DNA from: Folioceros fuciformis
Lineage: Eukaryota; Anthocerotophyta; Anthocerotopsida; Anthocerotales
NCBI GenBank assembly: GCA_049999805.1
Contig: JBNGIO010006035.1
Coordinates: 1 to 37,586, forward strand
Reading direction: 5' to 3'
Length of the DNA stretch: 37,586 nt
The notes under the pieces are model-generated. The model was not told where the DNA came from. It searched no databases and saw only the letters and a list, made by a program, of their open reading frames with translations. The position numbers and the translations under genes were made by a program. Each line of letters opens with the position of its first letter. Position 1 is the stretch's first letter. Positions 20,850 through 31,002 of the stretch are shown in pieces.

Positions 20850-23205
20850 CTACCGTTCCTCCCTCACGTGTTTATTCGGATCGGATAGCATCTCCATCAT
20901 CACCTTCTCCACTCCGAAGTCCTTCAAATCAACCTGGAACGCACGACATCGCTTGAACACAGAGTAAAATAAGAGTACAAACGGAGAAAGAAAGCACTAC
21001 TACCTTTCGACGTTGTTCAACAAAGAGGTTCTCCCTTCGAAGAAATGCAGCCTGCTTTTCTAGGGCCGCCTGCCCACCAAGTCCCCATACTTCCACTGCC
21101 GAGACTCCACCCTTTACGGATCCGTAGCCCTGTTTGCAGGTACGGATAGTGTTATGAATGGTCTCATGAAGAGCATCAACTTGAGAAGGGTATCCGAGAT
21201 GGAAGAAGGCTCACCTGCTCTGGGACAAGAGGTCCAGAACTGTATGTCTTATCGACGGAGTGGTGCCTCAACGTAACACATTCAAAGTCTTCATCCAGCC
21301 ACACCCTCTCATTTCCGAGCTCCCCACCAAAACCCACGCCCTCAGGCGCCGGGTGCGCCCTGTATCCTGTGCCTGGAACGTGACGGTGGCTGTAGACGAA
21401 GAATTTGTCTCTACCTAAATCCATTGGTCAGATATGATGTACAGCATCTTAACAGAGGTCGTCTGTTCAGGATGGCATGATATGCAACACTATTCTGGAC
21501 AAGTTCTGTTTGTGTGGCACACGGGAAGACTGCTGTACATACCAGTTGGACGATGCGCAAGGAAAACCGGCTTCGCACCAAACAGGCAGCAAGAACTGCC
21601 ACCGTAGTAAGTGTCCTTGTTTAAGAATCCGCCAGGTACGAGCGCCCCGATGACCCACCTTTCCTGTGTGGATGTCTGTGTTTGTGACTGTAGGGAGTCT
21701 ACCACCGACTTCGCAGCAATAAGCAACAAAATGGGACCTTCATAACCCTGAACCTGGGTCCAAAACCTGTTCAGACTCTTGCCGTCAATGGAAGACCTGC
21801 AAAAACCTCGACAGCGTAAGCCGGGACTCCAAACCTCTGGTCAGCAACTTCAGGAATCCTTCTAGACTGGAAGATTAAAAGACGCACCTATAGAGTAGGT
21901 CCAGCTGGGAACGAGAGCAAACTCCAATTAGCGTACTTGCTTTGACAAGCTCCCGCGAAATGGCTCTCTCTCCATGAGAGAGGCCTACCGCCCAAGCAGT
22001 GCCTGCAGTCAGTAGACCTGGTTTTACGGATTCAGCCAACTCCTCAGAAGGCAGATTTTCGCTAAATTCCTTCTTCTTCAGTGACTGGCTACTCTTCTCA
22101 GCAGTCTGAGACACATGTAACAGAGTCAAAAGTCGCCGAAACAGCACTACCTAAACAGAAGCAGCTGTACGAATCAATGTCCCACCTCCGCAACACGTTC
22201 CAGCTGTGTCAAAACATACTGAGAAAGGCAATCAGTGAGTCCTGGAATTGCCGACAGGATCCAAGCATGAAGGGCCTTGAGTGGGAGTCTTCCAGCGTTT
22301 TCAGGGCCTACAAGGCCAAGATCACTCTCAGGCAGCATCCTGACGATATTGATGCTCATGGGACAGATGATCACCGACAAAAAGGTCCTCAACACTCAGA
22401 TTTCACTCTACCTGATTTCACAGCCAATCGAGCTGCCGTAGATAGGAGCTCAACATCTGGTGCTTCTATACGAAGAAGCTCTGCGTAATTAGACCCATAC
22501 AAACCCTTGAGCTCTACAAAACATGTCATAAGCCAACAAACCTTCAAGAACTCTCCAAAGTCATCCACACTGACGTCTCCATCACCAATTTCCTCTGGAT
22601 CCTCGCGACTCACACGACTGGTCGTGGAAAAATCAGCAGCTTCTCCCTCGCCTTTGCTAATGCGAGGCAACAACGAGAGGAGCAAATTCAACCTAATTGC
22701 CCCTAGATCCTGTTTGCAACAACGGTTAAACCCCTTCAAAAACCCCTCCCACTCCAACGCCGAATCTCCAGTCACGCCGAACACCTTCTCCGCAACAACA
22801 GCTCCTAGCTTCTCCCTCGCAAACTTTTCTGCGTCACGAGCTTTCCCTTCCGCTGCACCAGGCGCTTCCTTGAACGCCAAAGTGCGGATGTTGAAACAAT
22901 TCTGCTTCACAGGACAGAGGGGGCTCGTCAGCTCCAAAACCAACCATCCTGTGCTCACGTGCAGAATTGCTCCGAAGTTGCTACCACTACGAAATGGTTG
23001 CCAACTGCTGCACAACGGTCAGATTCAGAGCAGGCCAAAATCAGGTTTGATGCCTCGCCTGCAGATCGTGAGCGGCAATACTAGGAGCTCTCGTTCCAGC
23101 GCCGATTCCAACCAGATCCTCGAAAGCTGTCTGCAAGAGGATCTGGTCCCTGCTCAGGCTCTCGGGCTCAGACACATGAGCCCCGGTAGACGAAGACGCA
23201 CCCAT
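20850..23205 (-). CDS. TLDc-domain protein, putatively N-myristoylated (8 exons)
   Basis: Exons on the minus strand are 23205-23059, 22904-22412, 22307-22186, 22105-21888, 21796-21543, 21414-21215, 21129-21004 and 20933-20850, joining in phase to 547 residues. The N-terminus MGASSS fits an N-myristoylation signal, so I chose this ATG over an in-frame one at 23244. The TLDc domain occupies roughly residues 320-500, with GYEGPILLLIAAKS, WVIGALVPGGFLNKDTYYG, VGFGGELGNERVWLDEDF, LRHHSVDKTYSSGPLVPEQ and VSAVEVWGLGG. The C-terminus ends MMEMLSDPNKHVREER. TLDc proteins protect against oxidative stress, and several bind the V-ATPase. Plant members of this architecture are little studied. Intron 1 appears to use a GC donor (CAG|GCGAGG), because no GT donor gives an open frame, and the HDLQ|QNCF join matches the family as I recall it. 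Confidence 0.9.
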
Positions 23206-23453
23206 GGCGAAAGTTTTCTCGTCCACCTTCGCCTCCGTCAGCAAAAGTGGGTGTTTGAGGTAACATTTATTTTTTCCCCAAGCAACGTGGCTTTACCATG
23301 TAGCGCAAGAAACGTTAACAAAGCATGGCAAGGAAAGAAGAATAATTTTACTTAGTCCACAAAGAACTTTGTCGTACAACTGAAGTATACTATAAGATAA
23401 TCGAACAGATTTTGAAACTCAAACAGGACTTCAAAATAATCAATCACCAAATG
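23206..23453. promoter_or_regulatory. Upstream region of the TLDc gene
   Basis: This is the proximal upstream DNA of the minus-strand TLDc gene, where its 5' untranslated region and promoter should lie. No specific motif is convincing. Confidence 0.35.
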
Positions 23454-23492
23454 CGTTTACGAGGCACCACCAATGGAACTGCCTCGTAAACG
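23454..23492. repeat. Perfect 12-bp inverted repeat (hairpin)
   Basis: CGTTTACGAGGC and GCCTCGTAAACG are exact reverse complements separated by 15 bases. The left arm continues into ACGAGGCACCACCA, which is repeated directly just after the right arm (about 23494). It lies between the TLDc start and the SYP61 stop. Confidence 0.9.
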
Positions 23493-23572
23493 TACGAGGC
23501 ACCACCAGTTGATCTACAGCCGAGAATGAGGGTGGGTAACTTCACACTCAAGGCAAACAAGACGACAGCAAA

Positions 23573-24012
23573 CACCCGGACCAGCAACACTGGATAGGCG
23601 GCCAAGAATACTACTCCCCCACATCGTCGGAGAAACATCAGTGTCTGGGGAGATCAATGGCTCGGGAACGACAACAGCAGCAACAATAATAATAACCAGC
23701 ATCTTAATGAACACCCAAAGACTTGGCGACTCAAGTCACTACAGAATTCGGACATTAGAAACAAGAAACCGTAAGTCCCCGACAAGGCAAAGGGGGGAGG
23801 GGGAGCATCAAAGACCCGAACCAGGAACACGAGATAGGAGGGGACTACATTTCTTGATCGCCAAGAAAAGCTACTCCCCCGCATCTTCGGAGGAACATTA
23901 GTGTCTGGGGGAGATTAGTGGCTCGGGAATCATAATGATAATAATAGTGAACAGCCAGAGAAGTTGGGGACACAAGTCATTACAGAATTCGAGTCTTTGA
24001 TAAACAAGAAGC
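23573..24012. repeat. Diverged tandem duplication, about 200 bp per copy
   Basis: Copies at about 23573-23770 and 23813-24012 share ordered blocks: CCAGCAACAC/CCAGGAACAC, CTACTCCCCC, GTGTCTGGGG, GGCTCGGGAA, an ATAATAATA run, CAAGTCACT/CAAGTCATT and ACAGAATTCG. They lie between SYP61 and the TLDc gene and have no coding potential. Confidence 0.8.
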
Positions 24013-24126
24013 CTAAAAGTGGGAACCTGAAAAATGAAGAGAACGAAGAGAATAGACTCTTAAGGAAACCCTTCCGTTTCACTATCTGGCACTCCGATTT
24101 CACCTACATTACGAGGGGTTTGCTAC

Positions 24127-25551
24127 TCAATTAAACACCAGCCATATCAAAATGAGAAGGAGAGCAATCAGGAATCCGATCATTCCTATCTGGCCCTTCA
24201 CCCCTACCCTCTTCAATAGCACCTCCAGCTTTTTCTGCAAAACCAATTTTTTTGTTATGGTCACGTAGTCAGAAAGTCACGACATCTGAAGCCGGTGTTC
24301 AATGTGCAACAATGGAGAAATTACCTGCACGAAGTCCAAACGATTGGCTGTGCTTTCCACATCATGGCCCAGTTCGTCTATAAGTCGTTCCTGACATTCC
24401 ACAAAAACTTACTCCAGTTTCCGCAAGAAGAGCCGAGCAGCTTGAACGCGAAATCGGAAAATAAGGCATGACAGACGTGACATCTGACACTACCTGGCCA
24501 GAAAGCTCTTCGTGTATCGTCAAGCCAATTCCACCAATACGCTCGACGCTGGCACTCAAGTCATCCAAATCCTCGTCCTGTTCCCTGAAACATTAGGCAC
24601 GTATACTTCCATCACAGGAAGGAGAGCAGCAGCCGACTCATCGCTTTGGGACTGATTCAAGAGCTTACTTCAGGATGAGAGCCTGTCTGTCACTTTCATT
24701 GGCAACAAAATTTTCGTTGTCCCGCACCACTGCCTCGTTCGCCTTGGGCGCAACACGGGCATCCCCAATCCTCATGAGCTCCCGTCTGTTGGTGGCGGCG
24801 GCACTTGATTTTCTCGGGATAGCGGCTTGCACAGCCTTCCTCACCGTTGACACCTATTCAAACAACGAACCAAGTGCATATGCAACGGCAATCATACCAC
24901 TCACTAACAATGCGAGACTTTAATCAGCTAAAACTCACCTGAGCACGAGTGGAGCTGGTCCATTTTCTTCTGCGACCAATCTCAGCAGCATCCACACTGA
25001 ATTTTGCTGGATCTCTCTCTGCCACGGTAATAGCCCTATCAAGTTCATCCACCTTCCCACCCCAAAACCCCGCTCCTCAACAACCGGGAAGGGCAGGCTC
25101 TGCCTTGGAGAAATCTGCAATTGGCCCAACTCATTTCAAAAGCTGGACTACCAGGAAGACATCCATCCGGACCCCCTCATCACCCCCTGCTCCGTAAACC
25201 TACCAAGGTATCCCCTCAATTCACCACCGCCAGGCAGCAGGCTGACTAGACTATACCAGCCACAACCTAGACAAAGAGGAGGCAAAATGTCGCACCTGCC
25301 ACTCAATGCTTTCACATCCTGAAAGAAGCTGCTTTGCCAGCTGCACAGTCTCTGGCAGACCAGGATGCATCTGCTGCCATTGCTCGAACTGTTTCTGCAG
25401 CTTCCTGGCCTGCGGTACACGGGAAAGAACTGCCAAGCGTTAGCCACTAACAAAACTTCACCAGCATCCCTTCGACACTGAAGACAGACGTACGTACCGA
25501 ATCCTGTATCTCCTCTTTCACAAGATAGAAGGGATCGAGGGCAGAAGACAT
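24127..25551 (-). CDS. SYP61: Syntaxin of plants 61 (Qc-SNARE), 7 exons
   Basis: Exons on the minus strand are 25551-25498, 25409-25296, 25052-24939, 24853-24669, 24584-24494, 24390-24325 and 24234-24127, joining in phase to 243 residues, close to the length I recall for Arabidopsis SYP61. The start MSSALDPFYLVKEEIQDS is diagnostic. The N-terminal helical domain follows (LLSGCESIEWQVDELDRAI). The Qc SNARE motif runs from about residue 150 to 210, with DLDDLSASVERIGGIGLTIH and the zero-layer glutamine Q186. One C-terminal membrane anchor spans about 223-242, ending WLVFN. The protein acts in trans-Golgi/early endosome traffic and is linked to aquaporin delivery and osmotic stress responses in Arabidopsis. 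The gene is in the same orientation as the TLDc gene downstream but is separately transcribed. Confidence 0.97.
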
Positions 25552-25619
25552 TGCTCCCCCTGATGCCTGTGCGTGCCCGATCGGAGACTTCCGACTCTGC
25601 ACCGAATGAGACGTGAAAA

Positions 25620-25628
25620 AAACCCTAA
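25620..25628 (+). promoter_or_regulatory. Telo-box (AAACCCTAA) upstream of SYP61
   Basis: The exact plant telo-box lies about 70 bases upstream of the SYP61 start codon. It is probably in the promoter or 5' untranslated region, a usual position for this element in plant housekeeping genes. Confidence 0.55.
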
Positions 25629-26228
25629 TGAACGGGAGTAGAACACGGCTGCTTTTTATCGAGAAACGTGCTAACTAACAAGTCTCGCCTTGTCGGACGA
25701 GACTTCAGCTTGGTTCTCTCCGCCTCTCCTCGCACGAGATGCGTGGGCACAGTCATCAGCATGGCGACGAGCGGACATGCCAGTGACTTGATCGGACACG
25801 CTTCATGTTTCGATCAGAAGGTCGGGGACTTGGAGATGTAGTTCACGAGGCTGCCCACAACGGTTAGAAGGGCGGATGTTGTCCTCTTCTCAACATTTAG
25901 ACATGCACGACAGCAGGAAACCTTTAAACGTCAAGCAAGTCCACACACGGTGCGGCACTTGAATCTTTCTAACCTTTCTAAGCTTACAAGGGAACATTTC
26001 TTGTGCAGGAAAGGTACGAACCCGTTTAAGCCACCTCATCAGATGAGCGCTTGCGAGGACGTCGTCTTGAACAGAAGTGCAAATCTGTGCCCGGCAACAT
26101 TTTTGAAGCCAAGCAGTGCCCATCCTTTCAAACCAACTTTTCCTCCCTCCGTATGCACCAGCTATGTGCTTACCGTGTTCCTCCGAACCTGTCTTCAAAC
26201 GTTTCATTAGCATTCTCTTAAAGAGTGG
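25629..26228. other. SYP61 upstream region; no firm gene
   Basis: It contains an 8-bp inverted repeat at 25680-25705 (AAGTCTCG...CGAGACTT). A minus-strand frame of 107 codons (25890-26213) exists, and in another minus frame a short basic segment ending RRRPRKRSSDEVA stops at 26026. Neither is recognised. It borders the repeat family that starts at 26229. Confidence 0.35.
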
Positions 26229-26670
26229 CTGGACGTAGTCTGGAATTGATGAACGTCGCCCACTGCTGGAAATCTGGAGGAAATCGCAGCCACTCCATTA
26301 CTTCGTCCGAAATGTCATCGAATTCGCTGGACGAAGTATGTAGCAGAGAGTCTGCAAGACTTCATGCACTGGGACGGAACACTGTCCCGGTAACTAGGTT
26401 TCAAAGCGAGTACGTGAGTGTATCTTGCCACACGGCCGTCTCTATGTTGTCTGTACTGGTGCCCAAGTCAAGAAAACGTGCGAGTGCTTCAATCCCACTT
26501 CCCAGCTCTTATCTCCACTGTAGTCTGATCTGCTGCCCCGGGCTGGTTTTCCCTTGTCCCAGATTGTGCCATCCTTTTCCTCTCGCGCATGAGTGGCTTC
26601 AAAGCGACTTGCATATCGCCTTGAAGGAACAGAGTTGAAGCCACTTGCATGTTAGTCAAACGAAAGCTTT
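26229..26670 (+). repeat. Unrecognised repeat family, partial copy (copy A)
   Basis: It aligns in the same orientation with 36475-36830 at the right end of the window: shared blocks include GAAGTATGTAGCAGA, GGTTTCAAAGCGAG, CCCAAGTCAAGAAAACGTGC, CTGCTGCCCCGGGCTGGTTT and GTGGCTTCAAAGCGACTTGC. Its first 60-100 bases (CCCACTGCTGGAAATCTGGA) match the head of copies at 27776 and 27982 and, inverted, the window's last bases. Near 26590-26645 the arms GTGGCTTCAA and TTGAAGCCAC form a short palindrome. Confidence 0.75.
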
Positions 26671-26978
26671 GCCGCGATAATTAATCTCCCCTAATCGTAA
26701 GCCTCATAATCAAAGTTCCTAAAATGACCACATTAGGCCTTACGAATCCGGCCTGGTGTTCCCAAGTAAAGGTGAACTAAGCCTAAAATGACTCACATCA
26801 GGCCTTACGAAAACCAAGTGGGATTTTAAAGGTATCCAATGGATCAAGCTTGGTACACAGATGAGGTAAAGAGTGTAGGTTGTACCAGTCTAAAACAAAC
26901 AAAATCATTTCCACCAGTGTGCATCTTCAGCAGAGATGTGCAATCTTGCATCGCAAAGTGCTTAAGAATATTTTCAAG
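26671..26978. repeat. Short direct repeats, possibly retrotransposon-derived
   Basis: CCTAAAATGACCACATTAGG (about 26718) and CCTAAAATGACTCACATCAG (about 26783), each followed by CCTTACGAA, form a direct repeat about 65 bases apart. The stretch precedes the copia remnant and could be part of it, but no pol frame is readable. Confidence 0.4.
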
Positions 26979-27130
26979 GAAATGAAATTGGAGTATTGTT
27001 TGACACAAGATATGCTAAAAGCCTGAGTCTAGACAAGACTACTACACAAGATATGCTAGCAGATATCTTGACTAAAAGCCTGAGTCTAGACAAGCGTACT
27101 AGGTATAGGAAGATGCTTGGCTTCAGGGAT
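26979..27130 (+). mobile_element. Decayed Ty1/copia polyprotein fragment (RNase H C-terminus)
   Basis: The frames read MKLEYCLTQDML and then TTQDMLADILTKSLSLDK and YRKMLGF. This is the typical end of a copia RNase H domain (IEYC-x-T-x-D-x-LADILTK). The segment is internally duplicated: ACACAAGATATGCTA and AAAAGCCTGAGTCTAGACAA both occur twice, and the first copy is out of frame with the second. The rest of the polyprotein and both LTRs are not seen, so this is a fragment. Confidence 0.75.
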
Positions 27131-27775
27131 TCATTTCGATATGTCGTCAACATATCGAAACAAATCCACAGCTCTGGTGGTTATCGGGATTTGAGCAACC
27201 TCTATTTACATTGACACCAAACAAACGGCTGGCAGCTTCCTTTCCTGGCGCACTTGAAGAAACTTGAAAGAAAATCGAAGTGTGGAAGCAGACCGCTGTA
27301 TGACCATATTGGATGACCGGACATGAAACCGGGGAAAGGAGAGAGTGCCTCTCTTCGCACGTTCAGTGTTGAGCACAATTCCTCTGGCCTTTCAGCTCGG
27401 TGAATCAGACCGTCAGTGAAAGTTTGAAATCGGAACACGCCCACCAGGGAGTTCGAATTTCTTGGAAATCCGAATGCTTCTTTGAATTTTCGTCTGCCGT
27501 TGGATCGCTCAAGAAGTGTACTTGACAGCTTCCATGGAAACATCACCAAGATGAACATGAAAAAATCGCAATCGTGAAACAAATCAGTCGCCTGTTAGCT
27601 TGGTTCAATTTCAAATGCATTCGGGAATGTTGCAAAACTCAGGCTTTGTTGCTCTTCCTTCGCGCTCTCTTCTTCGGTTTGCTTCAGGCTCTGTTCTCTT
27701 CTGCGTGCTGAAAACGAGTAACTGTGATCTCCTTGAGACTTGCAGCAGTGCGCAACATTTCACATCCACTCGTTG
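27131..27775. other. Region between the copia fragment and next repeat copy
   Basis: No supported gene. A 126-codon minus-strand frame (27202-27582) has no recognisable motif. The sequence is probably transposon-related because it is enclosed by copies of the same repeat family. Confidence 0.35.
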
Positions 27776-27880
27776 CTGGACGTAGACTGGAATTGAAGAA
27801 TATGACCCACTGCTGAAAGTCTCCAGAAAATCGCAGCCACTCAGGTCCTCCGTCCGAAATCTCAACGAATTCGCTGGGTG
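27776..27880 (+). repeat. Repeat family head, second copy (copy A')
   Basis: CTGGACGTAGACTGGAATTG, then CCCACTGCTGAAAGTCTCC and AATCGCAGCCACTC, and TCCGTCCGAAAT...GAATTCGCTGG match the head of copy A (26229-26335) base for base over most of the length. Only the head is present. Confidence 0.8.
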
Positions 27881-28273
27881 CGCGCTGGTCGTGTCCTTGT
27901 CACTGCGCATAGGTGGGACAGATGACTTTGCTTCTCCTGAAACTTGAGGAGTGGGCTAGCTTTTCCCACAACCAGCAAGCCGGTTTGTGAAATTGTGAGC
28001 CCACTTCTTAAAGTCTCAGGAAAACCAAAGCCACAGGAAAGTCGAATCCACCATTCTGAACGACTTGCTCTGCTTGAATTCTGTCAGTTCCTCATACCAA
28101 CGCTTCAAAAGTTCTAGTGTTGAGCTCCCCCTCCTAGCCTCCTTGGTATGCGCTTGTCCAGAACAACAACAACAGAAAGTCCAATCCATCACAAGAACAA
28201 GCAATCTTGCTGCACAATCGTCACTGCAACAGCTAGTATTGCGCAGAAGCTTACAATCTGTATGCATCACTGA

Positions 28274-28429
28274 AAACACTGTCGAGCTTGCAAGCGCTGC
28301 ATGTCACACGACCGTCTGTCTCTAGGGAGGAAACTTGGTACTGCAATGCGGAGGGAGACGCTGATTGTGCTGTGGGAAAAGCTCATGGAGCTGCACAGAC
28401 TATATACCCCGGGCAGAGTTCGCATCTAG
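28274..28429 (+). pseudogene. CxxC-containing coding segment, unrecognised family (copy 1, truncated by stop)
   Basis: An open frame of 51 codons reads KHCRACKRCMSHDRLSLGRK, then continues through AMRRETLIVLWEKLMELHR and GRVRI to a TAG at 28427. The same frame is recognisable at 28540 and on the minus strand at 37286-37038, so it is conserved beyond chance. The stop interrupts a segment that continues NPDKTLK in the right-end copy; here the same residues (LNPDKTLK) follow the stop. I do not recognise the protein. CxxC followed by S-H could be half of a zinc-binding site. Confidence 0.45.
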
Positions 28430-28486
28430 CACGTCAATCTCAACCCAGACAAGACGTTGAAGCTTCAATTTCAACTCAGACAAGAC

Positions 28487-28496
28487 NNNNNNNNNN
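28487..28496. other. 10-N assembly gap
   Basis: Ten N between two partial copies of the same repeat. Unlike the other two 10-N gaps, the flanks are not identical here, so sequence may be missing. Confidence 0.95.
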
Positions 28497-28539
28497 AGCT
28501 AGTATTGCGTAGAAGTTTACAATCTCTATGCATCAATGA

Positions 28540-28964
28540 AAACGCTGTCAAATTGATTTTGGCAGTCGAGGTTGCAAGCTCTGCGTGTCACATCACCATC
28601 TATCTATAGGAAGGAAACTTGCAAATGCAATGCGGAGGGAGAAGCTGATTGTGCTGTGGAGAAGCTGATGGAGCTGCACAGAATATATATCCAGGGCAGA
28701 CTGCGCGTCAACCGCGTCAATTTCAACTCGGGCACGAAGTTGAAGTCCAAGGGATCCCTGGACGTTTACGCGACCAACAAGTCAACCGTGTACAGGTTCG
28801 GACAAATGTCAGATTGCTTCCTTTTCCCTGATTGGTCCAGCCCGGTAGGGTTTAGCGGACAGGCATGGCCCAGTCCAGAACTTTTGTGCAAGTGGCTGTT
28901 GGCCTTTTGCTTGCTAAGCAGCAGGTTACCATTCTTCAAGAGGAAGCGGGAGAAAATGAACTAA
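28540..28964 (+). pseudogene. CxxC-containing coding segment (copy 2, frameshifted)
   Basis: It begins KRCQIDFGSRGCKLCVSHH, then SIGRKLANAMRREKLIVLW. At about 28660 one base appears lost relative to the other copies. The frame then continues one phase over as EKLMELHRIYIQGRLRVNRV and further through GSLDVYATNKSTVYRFGQMS to a stop at 28964. The downstream part is longer here than in the other copies. Function unknown. Confidence 0.45.
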
Positions 28965-29080
28965 CAAAAATATGTAGAATATTGTGGCAAAGCTTTCCCT
29001 TGACTAACATGCGGAGTGGCTTCAATTCTGTTCCCTTAAGGCAAGTTGCTTTGAAGTTACTCATGCACGAGCAGGCAAGA

Positions 29081-30259
29081 AGGTTAGTTAAGGAGATCTT
29101 CATTATGGATTGTTCATTCCCTATCATCTTTATATGGAGACAAGGGAGCCAGGAGCAAGCATTAAGGAATGGAAAAAGTGGAGTTAGTCTTCTATTTCCT
29201 CCTTATAATAGAATTTTCTTTTAAAACATTTAAATTATTGATTAGATTATTTTAAATCTATTTATTTTATATTTTAACAATATTTAACAGTCATATATTT
29301 TAAATATTTATTCTGAATCTTAAAAATATTTAATAAAATTTAACTTGAATATTTAAAATTTTTGCTATCCTTGTGTTCAAGTTCACTCTAAATCGTATGT
29401 AATTTTTAAATGAGGGAATAATTTGAGATAACAAATTCACTCTACTTCTTACTGGCAACTCGAAGGTTGGTTCTACATCCAAGCACATTTTTTTTTGTGG
29501 AGAAAAGATCATATTATGACAACTTGTAAGAGGCAAAGGGCAATGAGGAAGTGTGGAAATTCATGGATGAGATTTTCAAGTAGTGGAAGCCAAAAAACTA
29601 CAAGAACAAGTGGAGGCAGTGAGGACTTTAGTCACACAATAGTCCAAGGCAAATGGCCATCACAAAACACAATCAGTGTCCTCGATTCAAGCAAACATGG
29701 TGGTTGATATGAAGAAGGCTAATATTCCGGTGAGGGTCTAGCGCTGCTTCCAAGGGCATAGAGCATTCTACCGCTAGGAATAACAACATGAAGACAACTT
29801 GTATGAAAATGTTGGTAGGGAAGATAACACTGAAGAAGATGGCGCAATGGGTGGAGAGTGACAAGAAGCTAACTCTAATTCAAGTGACCCTAGCAAGACA
29901 CCTGAACTATAGAACGATTAAGGAAGTGAGGCAACACTACCCAGAGTTTACAACGCTCCAATAAATCAATAACTTCCAGCTAGCATTTTGACACATGGTG
30001 AGTATGCTATTTGTGTGGCACCGAGCCCTAAATACCACCAGACATCTAGTGTAGCTATAATGCACAAGCTCCATTGTCTTAGGGAACCCGGCACATTGTT
30101 AAGTCAACTTATTTCCCCACTAAGTTTGTTCATGGTGCTACGCCTCTATGAATGGTTGTTAAGATGTATCTAACTTGTATGCTGGCAATGCTTTGTAAGC
30201 CATGGCCCCTCACCCTGCGTGGTTCTAGAATTGCAAAGAACAAACACTTGCCTCATTTG
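29081..30259. other. AT-rich region, no supportable gene
   Basis: Strongly AT-rich from about 29220 to 29440 (runs such as TTTAAATATTTATT). Later open frames are short and unrecognised. The composition differs sharply from the gene-bearing left part of the window. Confidence 0.45.
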
Positions 30260-30363
30260 GGAAATGGCTAGCACCAAGTTTTGTGGAACACATGTACAAA
30301 GCAAAGNNNNNNNNNNGGAAATGGCTAGCACCAAGTTTTGTGGAACACATGTACAAAGCAAAG
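30260..30363. repeat. 47-bp identical flanks around a 10-N gap (assembly artefact)
   Basis: Bases 30260-30306 and 30317-30363 are identical (starting GGAAATGGCTAGCACCAAGT) and are separated by ten N at 30307-30316. This is what two contig ends sharing an unmerged overlap look like, so the real sequence probably has one copy. Confidence 0.85.
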
Positions 30364-30477
30364 GTGTGGAAACTCATTGTAGATGAGCAGGCAAAGCTAC
30401 AAGCAGCCACCTCAGAAAGGTCAGTGATATACAAACATCCTACAGATTTAGAAAAACCTTAAAGGTAGGCATAATAT

Positions 30478-31002
30478 GTGGCCTTAAAGGTAGGCATAAT
30501 ATGTGGCTGTATTTTAAATATCGCAAAGTTGTTTGAGCTGCGACTGTACTCATTACTGTTATTGGATTTGTTGAGAGGGCTGAATCTAGGTCCTCACTCC
30601 AGAAAATTTGACACTCAGTTGTCTCATAAGGAGTTTGAACATGCGATGATGCAGGATGATGCAGTTCAAGGCTATAACGAGAGAGCGGATGTGTTTCGTA
30701 TTGTTTTTTTCCATTCGTTGAACGACATGAGCACAATCAAGGAAGTGTTGCAGATGTCATTTTTAGGAGGAGTGAATTCATGTTTTTGGTACAAGTCAAA
30801 TATCAGGGGTAAGTGCTTGGAAAAGGTATATGATGCTGATGATTTCTTAACTGTGGCAACTGGTTCTTCCATCAAGAATTGTGTGCCGCCACAATATTTG
30901 TTGCCGGCTAAAACAACTATCCTCAAAGATGGGAGAGGCATGACCAACATGTTTTTCAGAAAGGGTAGTGGAGCACAAGTTGCGCTATACCATTGTGGAT
31001 GA
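30478..31002 (+). CDS. Unrecognised ORF of 174 codons in AT-rich block, probably degenerate
   Basis: The frame reads like protein (for example SHKEFEHAMMQDDAVQGYNE and VFFHSLNDMSTIKEVLQMSF) rather than low-complexity translation. I recognise no domain. Near 30965 the adjacent frame takes over with VVEHKLRYTIVDDRVVLPYQ and stops shortly after, around 31037, suggesting a frameshift close to the 3' end of a once longer gene. A 138-codon frame overlaps on the minus strand, so strand and coding status are not certain. It may be transposon-derived. Confidence 0.3.
   Translation: MALKVGIICGCILNIAKLFELRLYSLLLLDLLRGLNLGPHSRKFDTQLSHKEFEHAMMQDDAVQGYNERADVFRIVFFHSLNDMSTIKEVLQMSFLGGVNSCFWYKSNIRGKCLEKVYDADDFLTVATGSSIKNCVPPQYLLPAKTTILKDGRGMTNMFFRKGSGAQVALYHCG

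Larger units (their letters stand above)
27982..29080 (+). repeat. Repeat family, inverted relative to the right-end copy (copy B)
   Basis: Read on the plus strand it starts GGTTTGTGAAATTGTGAGCC and is the reverse complement, with divergence, of the last part of the window (37586 down to about 36770). A second partial copy of its inner part starts after the 10-N gap (28497), so the coding-like segment occurs twice (28274 and 28540). It ends near a GAGTGGCTTCAATTCTGTTC stretch that also occurs in copy A and at the right end. Confidence 0.75.
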
